From positions 1-64,000 of the forward strand of contig JAEWIY010000061.1 in assembly GCA_023386835.1 (NCBI GenBank): a stretch of DNA of 64,000 nt, in the 5' to 3' direction. Position 1 is the first letter of the stretch, and each line of letters starts with the position of its first letter. A program made the translations under genes and the position numbers. Under the pieces are notes generated by a model. That model made no database searches. It was not told the origin of the DNA and saw only the letters and a program-made list of their open reading frames with translations. The DNA comes from Verrucomicrobiota bacterium (lineage in GTDB: Bacteria > Verrucomicrobiota > Verrucomicrobiia > Opitutales > Opitutaceae). Of the stretch, positions 53,458-60,939 are shown piece by piece.

Positions 53458-55359
53458 TTGCTCACGACGTTGCTCAAGTTCTGCGGTTGGACGGTCGCTC
53501 ACACGCCTGAGGGGCTGTGGCGCGTCGTCAGCCGGGGCCTCGGTGATGCCATCCTGGTGGCGCTGCCGAAGCGACGGCGCATCCTCGACGCAAATCTCCA
53601 CCACGCCTTTCCCGAACGACCGCAGGAATGGCGGCGCCGGATGGCCCGCGAATCGAGCCGGCGCATGGTCGAAACGGGTCTGCTCTCACTCGCGTCGCCC
53701 TACTTCAGCGAGGAACGCATCCTCCGTTCCGCCACGCTGGCGCCCGCTTTCCACGACTACGTGCGCGAACGGCTGGAGCACGAGCGGCCGGCGGTCTACG
53801 CAACCGTGCATGCGGCGTACTGGGAAACGCAGGTCTGGCTCCCGCTGCTGGCGGGGCGCCCGGTGGGTCCGATCGGCGTCTTCTACCGTCCACTCAAGCA
53901 GCCGGCGGTCGACGCGTACGTGAAACGGACGCGTGAGCGTTTTGGCATGACGTTACTCTCGCGGCGCGCCGGCTTTCAGGGCGCACTGCGTTTCCTGCGC
54001 GACAAAGGCGCGATCGCGCTGCTGTTTGACCAGAACGCGGGCGACGAAGGTTCGCTCACACTCCTGCTCGATCGCGTCTGCGCCACCAGCGATCTGGCCG
54101 GCGTCTTCGCAAGCAAGTTCGGCGCGGACGTGCGGGCCGTGTACACGCGTCGCACGGGGTTCTGGCGGATGCAGCTGCAGATCGAACCGATCGCGCACGA
54201 CGGCACCGCGGCCGACGTCACCCTCGCGCTCAACGCGTGGCTCGAGCGCACCCTGCGCACGGACGAGGAGTTTTGCGCCTCGTGGCTCTGGATGCACGAG
54301 CGTTGGCGCACACAGGACCGACCGGAGCGCCGCCTGCGCCTGCAGCAGAAGCGGGATCTGCTCGCCGACGACCTGCGGCGGCGCGGTCAGACTTCCCTGC
54401 CCCGCCGCACGCGAATTTTCATCCGGCTGCCCAACTGGCTCGGGGACGTTGTCATGGCTTTGCCGCTCCTGCGTGCCGTGCGAACGAGCCGTCCGGACGC
54501 CGAACTGACCCTGATCGGCAAAGCCGCCTTCGCGCCGCTGGTGAACCAGGCTGGCGTGGCCGACCGATTCCTGCCGCTGCCGCCGCGCGGGCGCGGCTAC
54601 TTCCGCTTCTTCCGCGGCCTGCGTCATGAGCATCCGGATACGTACGTGCTCTTCACGCAATCCGTGCGTGGTGACTTCGAGGCGTGGCTGACCGGCTGCG
54701 CGCAACGGTTTGGCCTGGTCCGCGGCGGTCGGAAACGTCCGCTCCTGACCCATCGTTATGCGCCTCCGCCCGGATACGATGAACGCCAGCACCATCAACT
54801 GGAGTTGTGGACGGAGTTCCTGCGCCATTTCGGGCTGCAAACGGAGGCCGACCGTACGCCGCTGCGTACGCCCGCTTCGTCCGCACGCGCCCCGCTGGGG
54901 TTGATCGCGGGTTCGGAGAACACGCCGGCGAAACGTTGGCCGGTGGAGTATTGGCGCCAGCTGATCGAATCCTGCCCCAGCGAACGCTTTGTCCTGTTCG
55001 GAACCAGGAACGATCAGCCGATCACGGCCGCCATCGCCTCCGGCTTTGCGGCCGATCGAGTCGAAAACCTGGCCGGCCGGACCGATTTGACGACGTACAT
55101 GGACCGGTTGGCGGCCTGCGAGCTGCTGGTCACCAACGACACGGGCGGCATGCACCTCGCCAACGCGCTCGGCGTGCCGCTGATCGGCCTCTTCGGCCCC
55201 ACCAATCCGATCCGCACGGGCCCGGTGTTTTCCGCGCCCTTCCTCATCCTCCAACCGCCCGGCTGTCCGCCGACCGGTGGTGGCGATTTGCAGCAACTGA
55301 CGCCCGAAGCGGTCGTGGCCGGAATGGAGCAACTGCGGGGCCAGCTTGCCGAGCGATGA
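53458..55359 (+). CDS. Fusion of lipid A late acyltransferase (LpxL-like) and heptosyltransferase II-like GT9
   Basis: About 633 residues if the TTG at 53458 is the start; the frame also has an ATG at 53380, but that would overlap the divergent gene's start. Residues 1-~300 are an LpxL/HtrB-type acyltransferase: KRRRILDANLHHAFPE entry, catalytic HX4E as HAAYWE (118-123) and LLFDQNAGDEGS. From about residue 319 a full GT9 domain follows (IRLPNWLGDVVMALPLLRAV to LVTNDTGGMHLANALGVPLI and LFGPTNPIRTGP). The codons run through the junction (about 54343) without a stop or frame change. One protein thus combines lipid A acylation with core sugar transfer. Confidence 0.9.
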   Translation: MLTTLLKFCGWTVAHTPEGLWRVVSRGLGDAILVALPKRRRILDANLHHAFPERPQEWRRRMARESSRRMVETGLLSLASPYFSEERILRSATLAPAFHDYVRERLEHERPAVYATVHAAYWETQVWLPLLAGRPVGPIGVFYRPLKQPAVDAYVKRTRERFGMTLLSRRAGFQGALRFLRDKGAIALLFDQNAGDEGSLTLLLDRVCATSDLAGVFASKFGADVRAVYTRRTGFWRMQLQIEPIAHDGTAADVTLALNAWLERTLRTDEEFCASWLWMHERWRTQDRPERRLRLQQKRDLLADDLRRRGQTSLPRRTRIFIRLPNWLGDVVMALPLLRAVRTSRPDAELTLIGKAAFAPLVNQAGVADRFLPLPPRGRGYFRFFRGLRHEHPDTYVLFTQSVRGDFEAWLTGCAQRFGLVRGGRKRPLLTHRYAPPPGYDERQHHQLELWTEFLRHFGLQTEADRTPLRTPASSARAPLGLIAGSENTPAKRWPVEYWRQLIESCPSERFVLFGTRNDQPITAAIASGFAADRVENLAGRTDLTTYMDRLAACELLVTNDTGGMHLANALGVPLIGLFGPTNPIRTGPVFSAPFLILQPPGCPPTGGGDLQQLTPEAVVAGMEQLRGQLAER

Positions 55360-55459
55360 CCTCTCCTCGTTCACGTCGCCTCCTCCCGATACACCAACGG
55401 CTGATTGGCCTTGCGCGGTCGCTGTCACTTTCCACCGTGCCCGAACGTCTCCCTTGCCT

Positions 55460-56434
55460 GTGCCGCTGCTGACCGTTTCCGATCTCCGCACCTATTTTCA
55501 CACCCGCAACGGGGTGACGCGCGCGGTCGACGGAGTGAGCTTCTCCCTGGAGCGCGGTGAGACGCTCGGCATCGTCGGCGAGTCCGGTTCCGGCAAATCG
55601 GTCACCTGTTATTCGATCATGGGGCTGATCCCGCAGCCGCCCGGGCGGATTGAGAGCGGCACCGCCCTGTTTGATGGCGTCGACCTGCTGCACTGCACCG
55701 CGAGCCAGGCGCGGGCGATCCGGGGCAAACGGATCAGCATGATCTTTCAGGACCCGATGACGTCGTTGAATCCGTACATGCGGATCAGTGACCAGCTCAT
55801 CGAGCCGCTCCGGATTCACGAAGACATTTCCAAGGCCGACGCGTTGAAGCGCGCACTGCAGATGCTCGAGGCGGTGGGCATCAACGACGCCGCCAACCGG
55901 ATTCATCATTATCCGCACGAGTTCTCCGGCGGCATGCGACAGCGTGTCATGATCGCGATGGCGTTGATCACGCACCCGGAACTCCTGATTGCGGACGAGC
56001 CGACCACCGCGCTCGACGTGACGGTGCAGGCCCAGATCCTCGAGCTGATCAAGCGGATGCAACGCGACCTCGGGATGGCGGTGATCTTCATCACGCACGA
56101 CCTCGGCGTCGTGTCCGGCCTTTGTGACCGCGTGCAGGTGATGTACGGCGGACGCATCGTCGAAACCGCCGATACGCGGACCTTGTTCTACGAGCCGCGT
56201 CATCCCTACACGCGGGCGTTGCAGCGTTCGATTCCCTCGATGCAGGCCAAGGGCGCGGAGCTCTATACGATTCGCGGTTTACCCCCGGACCTGTCGAAGC
56301 CGTTGCCCGGCTGTCCGTTTGCCCCGCGGTGCGACTTCGCCGTTGAGCGTTGTTCGAAGGAGCCAGTGCGGCTGACGACCGAGAACTCGAGCCATCCTCA
56401 AGCGTGCCTGCGCGTGCAGGCAGGCGAACTCTGA
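55460..56434 (+). CDS. Oligopeptide/dipeptide ABC transporter ATPase (DppD/OppD-like)
   Basis: 324 residues from the GTG at 55460 (MPLLTVSDLRTYFHTRNG); a TTG at 55454 is equally possible, and the open frame to 55346 is not family-like. Walker A GESGSGKS, Q-loop SMIFQDPMTSLNP, signature FSGGMRQRV, Walker B LLIADEPTTALD. The C-terminal oligopeptide-type domain carries GCPFAPRCDFAVERC. It is paired with the next gene, 6 bp downstream. No permease or binding-protein gene is nearby, so the membrane partners must be elsewhere. Confidence 0.93.
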   Translation: MPLLTVSDLRTYFHTRNGVTRAVDGVSFSLERGETLGIVGESGSGKSVTCYSIMGLIPQPPGRIESGTALFDGVDLLHCTASQARAIRGKRISMIFQDPMTSLNPYMRISDQLIEPLRIHEDISKADALKRALQMLEAVGINDAANRIHHYPHEFSGGMRQRVMIAMALITHPELLIADEPTTALDVTVQAQILELIKRMQRDLGMAVIFITHDLGVVSGLCDRVQVMYGGRIVETADTRTLFYEPRHPYTRALQRSIPSMQAKGAELYTIRGLPPDLSKPLPGCPFAPRCDFAVERCSKEPVRLTTENSSHPQACLRVQAGEL

Positions 56435-56440
56435 ACCGCC

Positions 56441-57421
56441 ATGGACGCTCCGATTCTCGAGCTGAAGGACGTCAAGACGCACTTCCCGGTGCAGCGAGGC
56501 TTCCTCTTCAAACACACGGTGGGAACCGTCAAGGCGGTCGACGGCGTGACGCTGTCGATTCAGGAAGGCGAAGTGCTGGGACTGGTGGGCGAGTCCGGCT
56601 GTGGAAAGTCCACCCTCGCGCGGACGATCATGCAGCTGGTTCCGACCACCGGCGGCACGGTCGTGCTGGAAGGTCGCAACCTGACCGCGAGTTCGACCGC
56701 CGAGGTAAAGTCGATCCGCCGCGATTTGCAGATGGTGTTCCAGGACCCGTATGCGTCCTTGAACCCGCGCATGACGGTGTATGCCACGCTGGCCGAGCCG
56801 CTGATCGCGCATCGCGTCTGTCCGGCCTCTGAGGTTCCGGCGCGCGTGGCCGAGCTGATGCGAACGGTCGGTCTGGCGCCGCGGTTCATGCAGAAATACC
56901 CGCATGAATTTTCCGGCGGACAACGTCAGCGCATTGCGATTGCACGCGCGCTGGCGCTCCGGCCGAAGGTGGTCGTGGCAGACGAACCCGTGTCGGCCCT
57001 GGACGTTTCCATCCAGGCCCAGATCCTCAATCTGCTGGCGCAACTGGTCCGGCAGATGCGGCTGAGCCTGATCTTCATCGCGCACGACCTCTCGGTGGTG
57101 AAACACATCTCCGATCGCGTCGCGGTGATGTACCTCGGAAAGATCGTCGAGCTCGGGCGGGCCACCGACGTGATTGAGCGTCCGGTTCACCCGTACACGC
57201 GCGCGCTCGTCAGCGCGATCCCCACGCCGAACCCGGATGCCGAACGTTCGCGCCAGCGCATCGTGCTGCCGGGGGATCCGCCCTCGCCGATCAACCCGCC
57301 CGTCGGCTGCACGTTTCACCCACGCTGTCCGTACGCGCAGGAACGCTGCAAGGCGGCGATGCCGCCGCTGTTCCCGTTTGCGCAGCGCGAGGTCGCCTGT
57401 ATCCGCGCTGGCGAGATCTAG
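56441..57421 (+). CDS. Oligopeptide/dipeptide ABC transporter ATPase (DppF/OppF-like)
   Basis: 326 residues. Walker A GESGCGKST, QMVFQDPYASLNPRM, signature FSGGQRQRI, Walker B VVVADEPVSALDVS, H-loop AHD, and the C-terminal GCTFHPRCPYAQERC peptide-transporter tail. Together with the preceding ATPase it would form the heterodimeric motor of a Dpp/Opp/nickel-type importer. The substrate is unknown because the permeases and binding protein are absent. Confidence 0.94.
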   Translation: MDAPILELKDVKTHFPVQRGFLFKHTVGTVKAVDGVTLSIQEGEVLGLVGESGCGKSTLARTIMQLVPTTGGTVVLEGRNLTASSTAEVKSIRRDLQMVFQDPYASLNPRMTVYATLAEPLIAHRVCPASEVPARVAELMRTVGLAPRFMQKYPHEFSGGQRQRIAIARALALRPKVVVADEPVSALDVSIQAQILNLLAQLVRQMRLSLIFIAHDLSVVKHISDRVAVMYLGKIVELGRATDVIERPVHPYTRALVSAIPTPNPDAERSRQRIVLPGDPPSPINPPVGCTFHPRCPYAQERCKAAMPPLFPFAQREVACIRAGEI

Positions 57422-57451
57422 TGGCCCGGCCGCGGGCAGCTGCGGCGGCGA

Positions 57452-57910
57452 CTAGAATCCGATTTGTCGCAGCGCCTCGTAGGCGGCGATCCCGGCCGCC
57501 GTGCTCAGGTTGAGTGAGCGCAGGTCGGGGTTGCGGTGCGGAATCGTCACGCGCGCCGCGTCACCGAGTTCCTGGTGCAGCCACTCCGGCGCGCCGTGGC
57601 CCTCGTTGCCAAACACGAGCCCGTCATCGGCCTCGTAGTGAACATCCCAATACGACCGGGTGGTCTTGGTCGTGAACAGCCAGAGCCGCCGCGGCCCCAG
57701 CGGACTGGCCCGGAACGCCGCCCAGTCGGCGTGGTGATGCACGTCGAGCGCGTGCCAGTAATCCATGCCGGCGCGCTTCAGGTGCCGGTCTGTAATTTCG
57801 AAACCCAGCGGATGAATCAGGTGCAGCCGGGAACGCGTCAAAGCGCACATGCGGCCGATGTTCCCCGTGTTCTGCGGGATCTCGGGCTGAAACAACACGA
57901 CGTGGATCAT
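57452..57910 (-). CDS. trmL: tRNA (cytidine/uridine-34-2'-O)-methyltransferase
   Basis: 152 residues, the typical compact SPOUT size. N-terminal VVLFQPEIPQNTGNIGRMCA and C-terminal knot segments LVFGNEGHGAPEW and IPHRNPDLRSLNLSTAAGIAAYEALRQ are diagnostic for TrmL. It methylates the ribose of the wobble base of leucine tRNAs. It is convergent with the ABC ATPase genes (30-bp gap). Confidence 0.95.
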   Translation of the reverse strand: MIHVVLFQPEIPQNTGNIGRMCALTRSRLHLIHPLGFEITDRHLKRAGMDYWHALDVHHHADWAAFRASPLGPRRLWLFTTKTTRSYWDVHYEADDGLVFGNEGHGAPEWLHQELGDAARVTIPHRNPDLRSLNLSTAAGIAAYEALRQIGF

Positions 57911-58138
57911 ACCAAGCCTCCACGCCGACGCCCAACGCGATCCGGCTCAATCCAAATGATGCTCCGCCCCCTGCTTCCGCCAGGGACCTGGGGGTGAACG
58001 CCCAGCCGGCGCTGTAACCAAAGTCTCCTTACACCGGGCAGCCTCAGGCGGCCTAGGGAGTTGTGACAGTCGCGGATGGGACGATGCCCCCGGCCGGCCG
58101 CTGTTTCACAAGTCGTTGACGTTGCGTTTCTCAGCTCC

Positions 58139-58561
58139 GTGCCGCATAAAGCGGTGTCCGCTGCCGTGATCGCCACCGCCTCACCCGCCCTTGTGCTCGT
58201 CGACGACGAGAAGGCCTACACAGACGTGCTCTCCGAAACGTTGAGCGCGCTGCTGGAGGCGCCCATCGTCGTGTTCAGCCGGCCGGAAGCGGCGTTGCAA
58301 GCCCTGCCCCAGCTGGAGGTGGCGATGATCGTCACCGACTACTTCATGCCGCAGATGAACGGGCTCGATTTCCTGCGGCGCGCGCTGCAGCTCAAGCCAA
58401 GCATCCCCTGTCTGATGATCACCGGCCACACGGATGCGTTGGGCGAGGCGGGCCTGCCGGAGCTGCCGGAATTAAAGCAGGTCCTGGCAAAACCGTTTCC
58501 GACGCGGCAACTCGCCGACGCGGTTCAACGGTACTGGCCGGCCGAGCGAACCGGCAGTTAA
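58139..58561 (+). CDS. Stand-alone response-regulator receiver protein
   Basis: About 140 residues from a GTG at 58139; a GTG at 58154 or a longer form from 58076 is possible. It is a single REC domain: LVLVDDEKAYTDVL acidic pair, phospho-acceptor aspartate in IVTDYFMPQMNGLDFL, MITGH and the lysine in VLAKPF. No output domain or histidine kinase is adjacent. The stop overlaps the thrB stop by three bases. Confidence 0.88.
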   Translation: MPHKAVSAAVIATASPALVLVDDEKAYTDVLSETLSALLEAPIVVFSRPEAALQALPQLEVAMIVTDYFMPQMNGLDFLRRALQLKPSIPCLMITGHTDALGEAGLPELPELKQVLAKPFPTRQLADAVQRYWPAERTGS

Positions 58562-59490
58562 GCGCGTCCGCTCACGGGCTCGGCGACTTCCACCTTCAGC
58601 CCGGTATTGTCCGCGGACAGCAGCCGAATCTGGCTCGCGATTCCTTCGACATTAAAGGCGGCCTGCATGGCCTCGGCGGCTTTTCGGGCGTGTGCCGCGT
58701 CGCTGACGCAGAGCACGCTGGAACCGCTGCCACTCAACCAGCCCGTCCAGGCACCGGCGGCGACTCCGGCTTTGATCGCCGCCTGTCCGCCCGGAATCCG
58801 CGGCAGCCGGTACGGCTCGTGCAGATAATCCTGCACCGCCTGTCGCAGCTTCTGAAACTCACCCGTCGCGAACGCCGCCGTCAGGTAAACGGCGCTGTTC
58901 ACACTCTTCACCGCGTCGAAAAACGGCAGATGGGCCGGCAAGGCCCCACGCGACTCCTTCGTTGCGATCTCGTGTGCCGGCGAGACGACCGCGAAAACCA
59001 CTTCCCCCGGAATCGCCACCCGGACCGTGTCCACGTACCGGCCCGATGCGGGATCGCAGCGCGCCACGCAGAAGCCGCCCAGAATGCCCGCTGAGGCGTT
59101 GTCTGGATGCCCTTCCAGCGCCGTGACGAGTGCCACCAAGTCGTGGCGTGAGAGCGGTTCGCCGGCCAATGCGTTCAACGCGCCCGCCACTCCTGCCAGC
59201 ACCGTGACGCTGGACCCAAGGCCCCGCGCCACCGGCACGTCACCCTCGATGCGGTATTCGAAGCCCATTGCCGCCCCGCCAGCCGCCGTTCGGAACGCTT
59301 CCGCCGCTTCCCGGACCATCGCATGGGCCCGGCCGTCGCTGTCGCGGGCCGGTTGGATGACGCCGTCGTCCCGACGCGTGACCGTCACCCGGTTGTGAAG
59401 ATTCAACGCCAATCCGAGGCTGTCGAACCCGGATCCGCAATTCGACGTGCTCGCCGGAACGCTGACGGTGACGGTGGAAACTGGAGACAT
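58558..59490 (-). CDS. thrB: Homoserine kinase
   Basis: 310 residues. GHMP-kinase motifs: VSVPASTSNCGSGFDSLGLAL, ATP loop PVARGLGSSVTVLAGV, and C-terminal GWLSGSGSSVLCV. EGHPDNASAGILGGFCV is the homoserine-kinase-specific segment. It phosphorylates homoserine on the way to threonine. Its ATG overlaps the smpB stop by one base (TAATG), so the two are coupled. Confidence 0.95.
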   Translation of the reverse strand: MSPVSTVTVSVPASTSNCGSGFDSLGLALNLHNRVTVTRRDDGVIQPARDSDGRAHAMVREAAEAFRTAAGGAAMGFEYRIEGDVPVARGLGSSVTVLAGVAGALNALAGEPLSRHDLVALVTALEGHPDNASAGILGGFCVARCDPASGRYVDTVRVAIPGEVVFAVVSPAHEIATKESRGALPAHLPFFDAVKSVNSAVYLTAAFATGEFQKLRQAVQDYLHEPYRLPRIPGGQAAIKAGVAAGAWTGWLSGSGSSVLCVSDAAHARKAAEAMQAAFNVEGIASQIRLLSADNTGLKVEVAEPVSGRA

Positions 59491-59960
59491 TACCGCCGGG
59501 TTTTGAGCGCCCGGTCGACTTCACGCAACGCCGTCTTCTTCCGCAGATCTTCGCGTTTGTCGTACGTCTTCTTGCCGGTGCACAGCGCCACCTCCACCTT
59601 CACCAGCGCTTCCTTGAAGTACATTCGCAGCGGAATCAGGGAACGTCCGCCGACATCCATTGCTTGGATGATCTTCCGCAACTCGGCTTTGTGCAGCAGC
59701 AGCTTTCGATCACGACGGGTCGGGTGGTTCAGGTAGCTGCCGAACATGTACTCGTCGATGTGCGTGTTGATCAGCCACAGTTCGCCGTTCTTCACACGGC
59801 CGAACGCATCGTTGATCTGGGCCCGGCCGGCCCGGATCGACTTCACCTCGGTCCCGCGCAGCGCAATGCCCGCCTCGAAGCGTTGCTCGACGACGTAGTC
59901 GCGCAAGGCCTTGGCATTGCGAATCTCGGAATAGCGGGGCGAACCGGACGATGAGGCCAT
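59490..59960 (-). CDS. smpB: SsrA-binding protein SmpB
   Basis: 156 residues. N-terminal NAKALRDYVVEQRFEAGIALRGTEVKSIRAG, INTHIDEY and the C-terminal basic tail GKKTYDKREDLRKK followed by DRALK are standard. It guides tmRNA to stalled ribosomes; no ssrA gene is in the window. A terminator separates it from rpoZ. Confidence 0.97.
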   Translation of the reverse strand: MASSSGSPRYSEIRNAKALRDYVVEQRFEAGIALRGTEVKSIRAGRAQINDAFGRVKNGELWLINTHIDEYMFGSYLNHPTRRDRKLLLHKAELRKIIQAMDVGGRSLIPLRMYFKEALVKVEVALCTGKKTYDKREDLRKKTALREVDRALKTRR

Positions 59961-59976
59961 GGCAGGAACACCTTAC

Positions 59977-60011
59977 AAAACAGGCGGCGCCGCTGCGAGC
60001 GGGGCCGCCTG
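59977..60011 (-). terminator. Intrinsic terminator after rpoZ
   Basis: CAGGCGGC (59981-59988) pairs with GCCGCCTG (60004-60011), with inner CCGCT/AGCGG pairs; on the minus strand TTTTG follows (59976-59980). It lies between rpoZ and smpB, which are co-oriented. Confidence 0.75.
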
Positions 60012-60034
60012 GAATCAAAACGAAAAAGGAGGGA

Positions 60035-60250
60035 TCAGACGACCGCGGCGGCGGTTTCCGCCGTCTCGTATACGATCTTGCCCTCAATGACTTCGCGCAG
60101 CGCGATGTCTTCGGGCGCGAGTTTCTCCAGCGACTCCACCAACGGACGGCTGCCGCGCTTGAGCTGCTTCACGCGGCGGGAGACCACGTTGATCAGGAGG
60201 TTGGGGTCGGGAACGACCTTGAGCGCTTCTTTGATGTAATCGTCACGCAT
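60035..60250 (-). CDS. rpoZ: RNA polymerase omega subunit
   Basis: 71 residues. Recognisable as omega by VPDPNLLINVVSRRVKQLKRG, the position of the R-V-A/K-Q-L helix, and APEDIALREVIEGKIVYE. It helps fold beta-prime in RNA polymerase. It is the first gene of a minus run with smpB and thrB, but a terminator lies 24 bases beyond its stop. Confidence 0.9.
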   Translation of the reverse strand: MRDDYIKEALKVVPDPNLLINVVSRRVKQLKRGSRPLVESLEKLAPEDIALREVIEGKIVYETAETAAAVV

Positions 60251-60285
60251 GAGTGAAGGAAGTGGCGGTAGAAACCGGCTAGAGC

Positions 60286-60678
60286 ATGACGCTCCGGAAG
60301 GAGCGTCAAGTGGTTTTTCCCGTTGCCCCCGCCCGTTTACCGCAAAAAGCTGGCGGGGTGCTGATTGGCTGGACCACCGTCTCCACTCGCGAACAAGCGG
60401 ATCAACTTGCCACCGGCCTGGTTGCCGAGCGACTGGCCGCCTGCGTGCAGATCGACGGGCCCATCCGATCCCATTATCGCTGGGAAGGACAGCCGGAAGT
60501 CAGCGAGGAGTACCGGCTGACGATCAAGTTCACGCCCATGCGGCAGGTCGAGTTGGAGGCCTGGCTTTTTGCGCGGCACCCGTACGAGACGCCGCAATGG
60601 CTGGTGGTACGGGTCGAACACACGGCGGAAAAATACTTGTCATGGGTACAGGCCAACTGTACTCCCCTGCCCCTTTAA
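60286..60678 (+). CDS. cutA: CutA1 divalent-cation tolerance protein
   Basis: 130 residues from the ATG at 60286. The core TTVSTREQADQLATGLVAERLAACVQI, SHYRWEG, HPYETPQWLVV and KYLSWVQ is CutA1. About 25 N-terminal residues are extra, and the ATG itself lies at the base of a 9-bp hairpin with a T-run, so GTG at 60310 or, more family-like, GTG at 60358 may be the real start. CutA forms trimers; its role in metal tolerance remains loosely defined. Confidence 0.85.
   Translation: MTLRKERQVVFPVAPARLPQKAGGVLIGWTTVSTREQADQLATGLVAERLAACVQIDGPIRSHYRWEGQPEVSEEYRLTIKFTPMRQVELEAWLFARHPYETPQWLVVRVEHTAEKYLSWVQANCTPLPL
60287..60317 (+). terminator. Terminator-like hairpin over the cutA start
   Basis: TGACGCTCC (60287-60295) pairs perfectly with GGAGCGTCA (60300-60308) around a GGAA loop, and five T's follow at 60313-60317. 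It lies in the 35-bp rpoZ-cutA divergent gap and the start of cutA. Confidence 0.5.
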
Positions 60679-60704
60679 CTCGTCACTCAGCTCCCTTTTT
60701 TGCC

Positions 60705-60860
60705 ATGTCGCAGCATAACAGTCTCCAAGGTTCGCGCGGTATCGTCGTGAAGCGCAATGTGTTGAAGCGTTTCGAGCGCGTCGCGCTCCTCAAGAAGCGT
60801 GGCGCCTGGAAAGAGGGCGACCGCGTCGTCGGTCTCCGCAAGACGCTGCCGGAAGTCTGA
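60705..60860 (+). CDS. Small basic protein of the Chlamydia-Verrucomicrobia-Planctomycetes type
   Basis: 51 residues, strongly basic: MSQHNSLQG then RGIVVKRNVLKRFERVALLK and EGDRVVGLRKT. I recognise it as the short basic protein annotated across Verrucomicrobia, Planctomycetes and Chlamydiae; it is thought to be ribosome-associated, but its function is not established. The ATG follows a T-rich run with no SD, and a strong terminator begins 24 bases after the stop. It is 26 bp downstream of cutA. Confidence 0.88.
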   Translation: MSQHNSLQGSRGIVVKRNVLKRFERVALLKKRGAWKEGDRVVGLRKTLPEV

Positions 60861-60884
60861 TCCGTCAGTATCCTCCACCCTTTT

Positions 60885-60911
60885 AAGCAGGCCTTCGGGC
60901 CTGCTTTTTTT
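60885..60911 (+). terminator. Intrinsic terminator after the small basic protein gene
   Basis: AAGCAGGCC (60885-60893), TTCG loop, GGCCTGCTT (60898-60906), then T's to 60911. It is a textbook UUCG-loop terminator. Confidence 0.95.
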
Positions 60912-60939
60912 GCGCCTGCCCCCTCGCTCGTTTCTCTCC

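Noticed and set aside
53953..55491. Open frame of 512 codons antisense to the acyltransferase-GT9 fusion
   Set aside because: The fusion has two recognisable domains with intact motifs; the antisense product has none.
57911..58138. Possible riboswitch or small RNA upstream of the response regulator
   Set aside because: The gap has short GC-rich inverted stretches, but I could match no known riboswitch consensus and no convincing terminator.
59961..60034. tmRNA gene next to smpB
   Set aside because: The gap is only 74 bp, is filled by the rpoZ terminator, and has no tRNA-like acceptor end.
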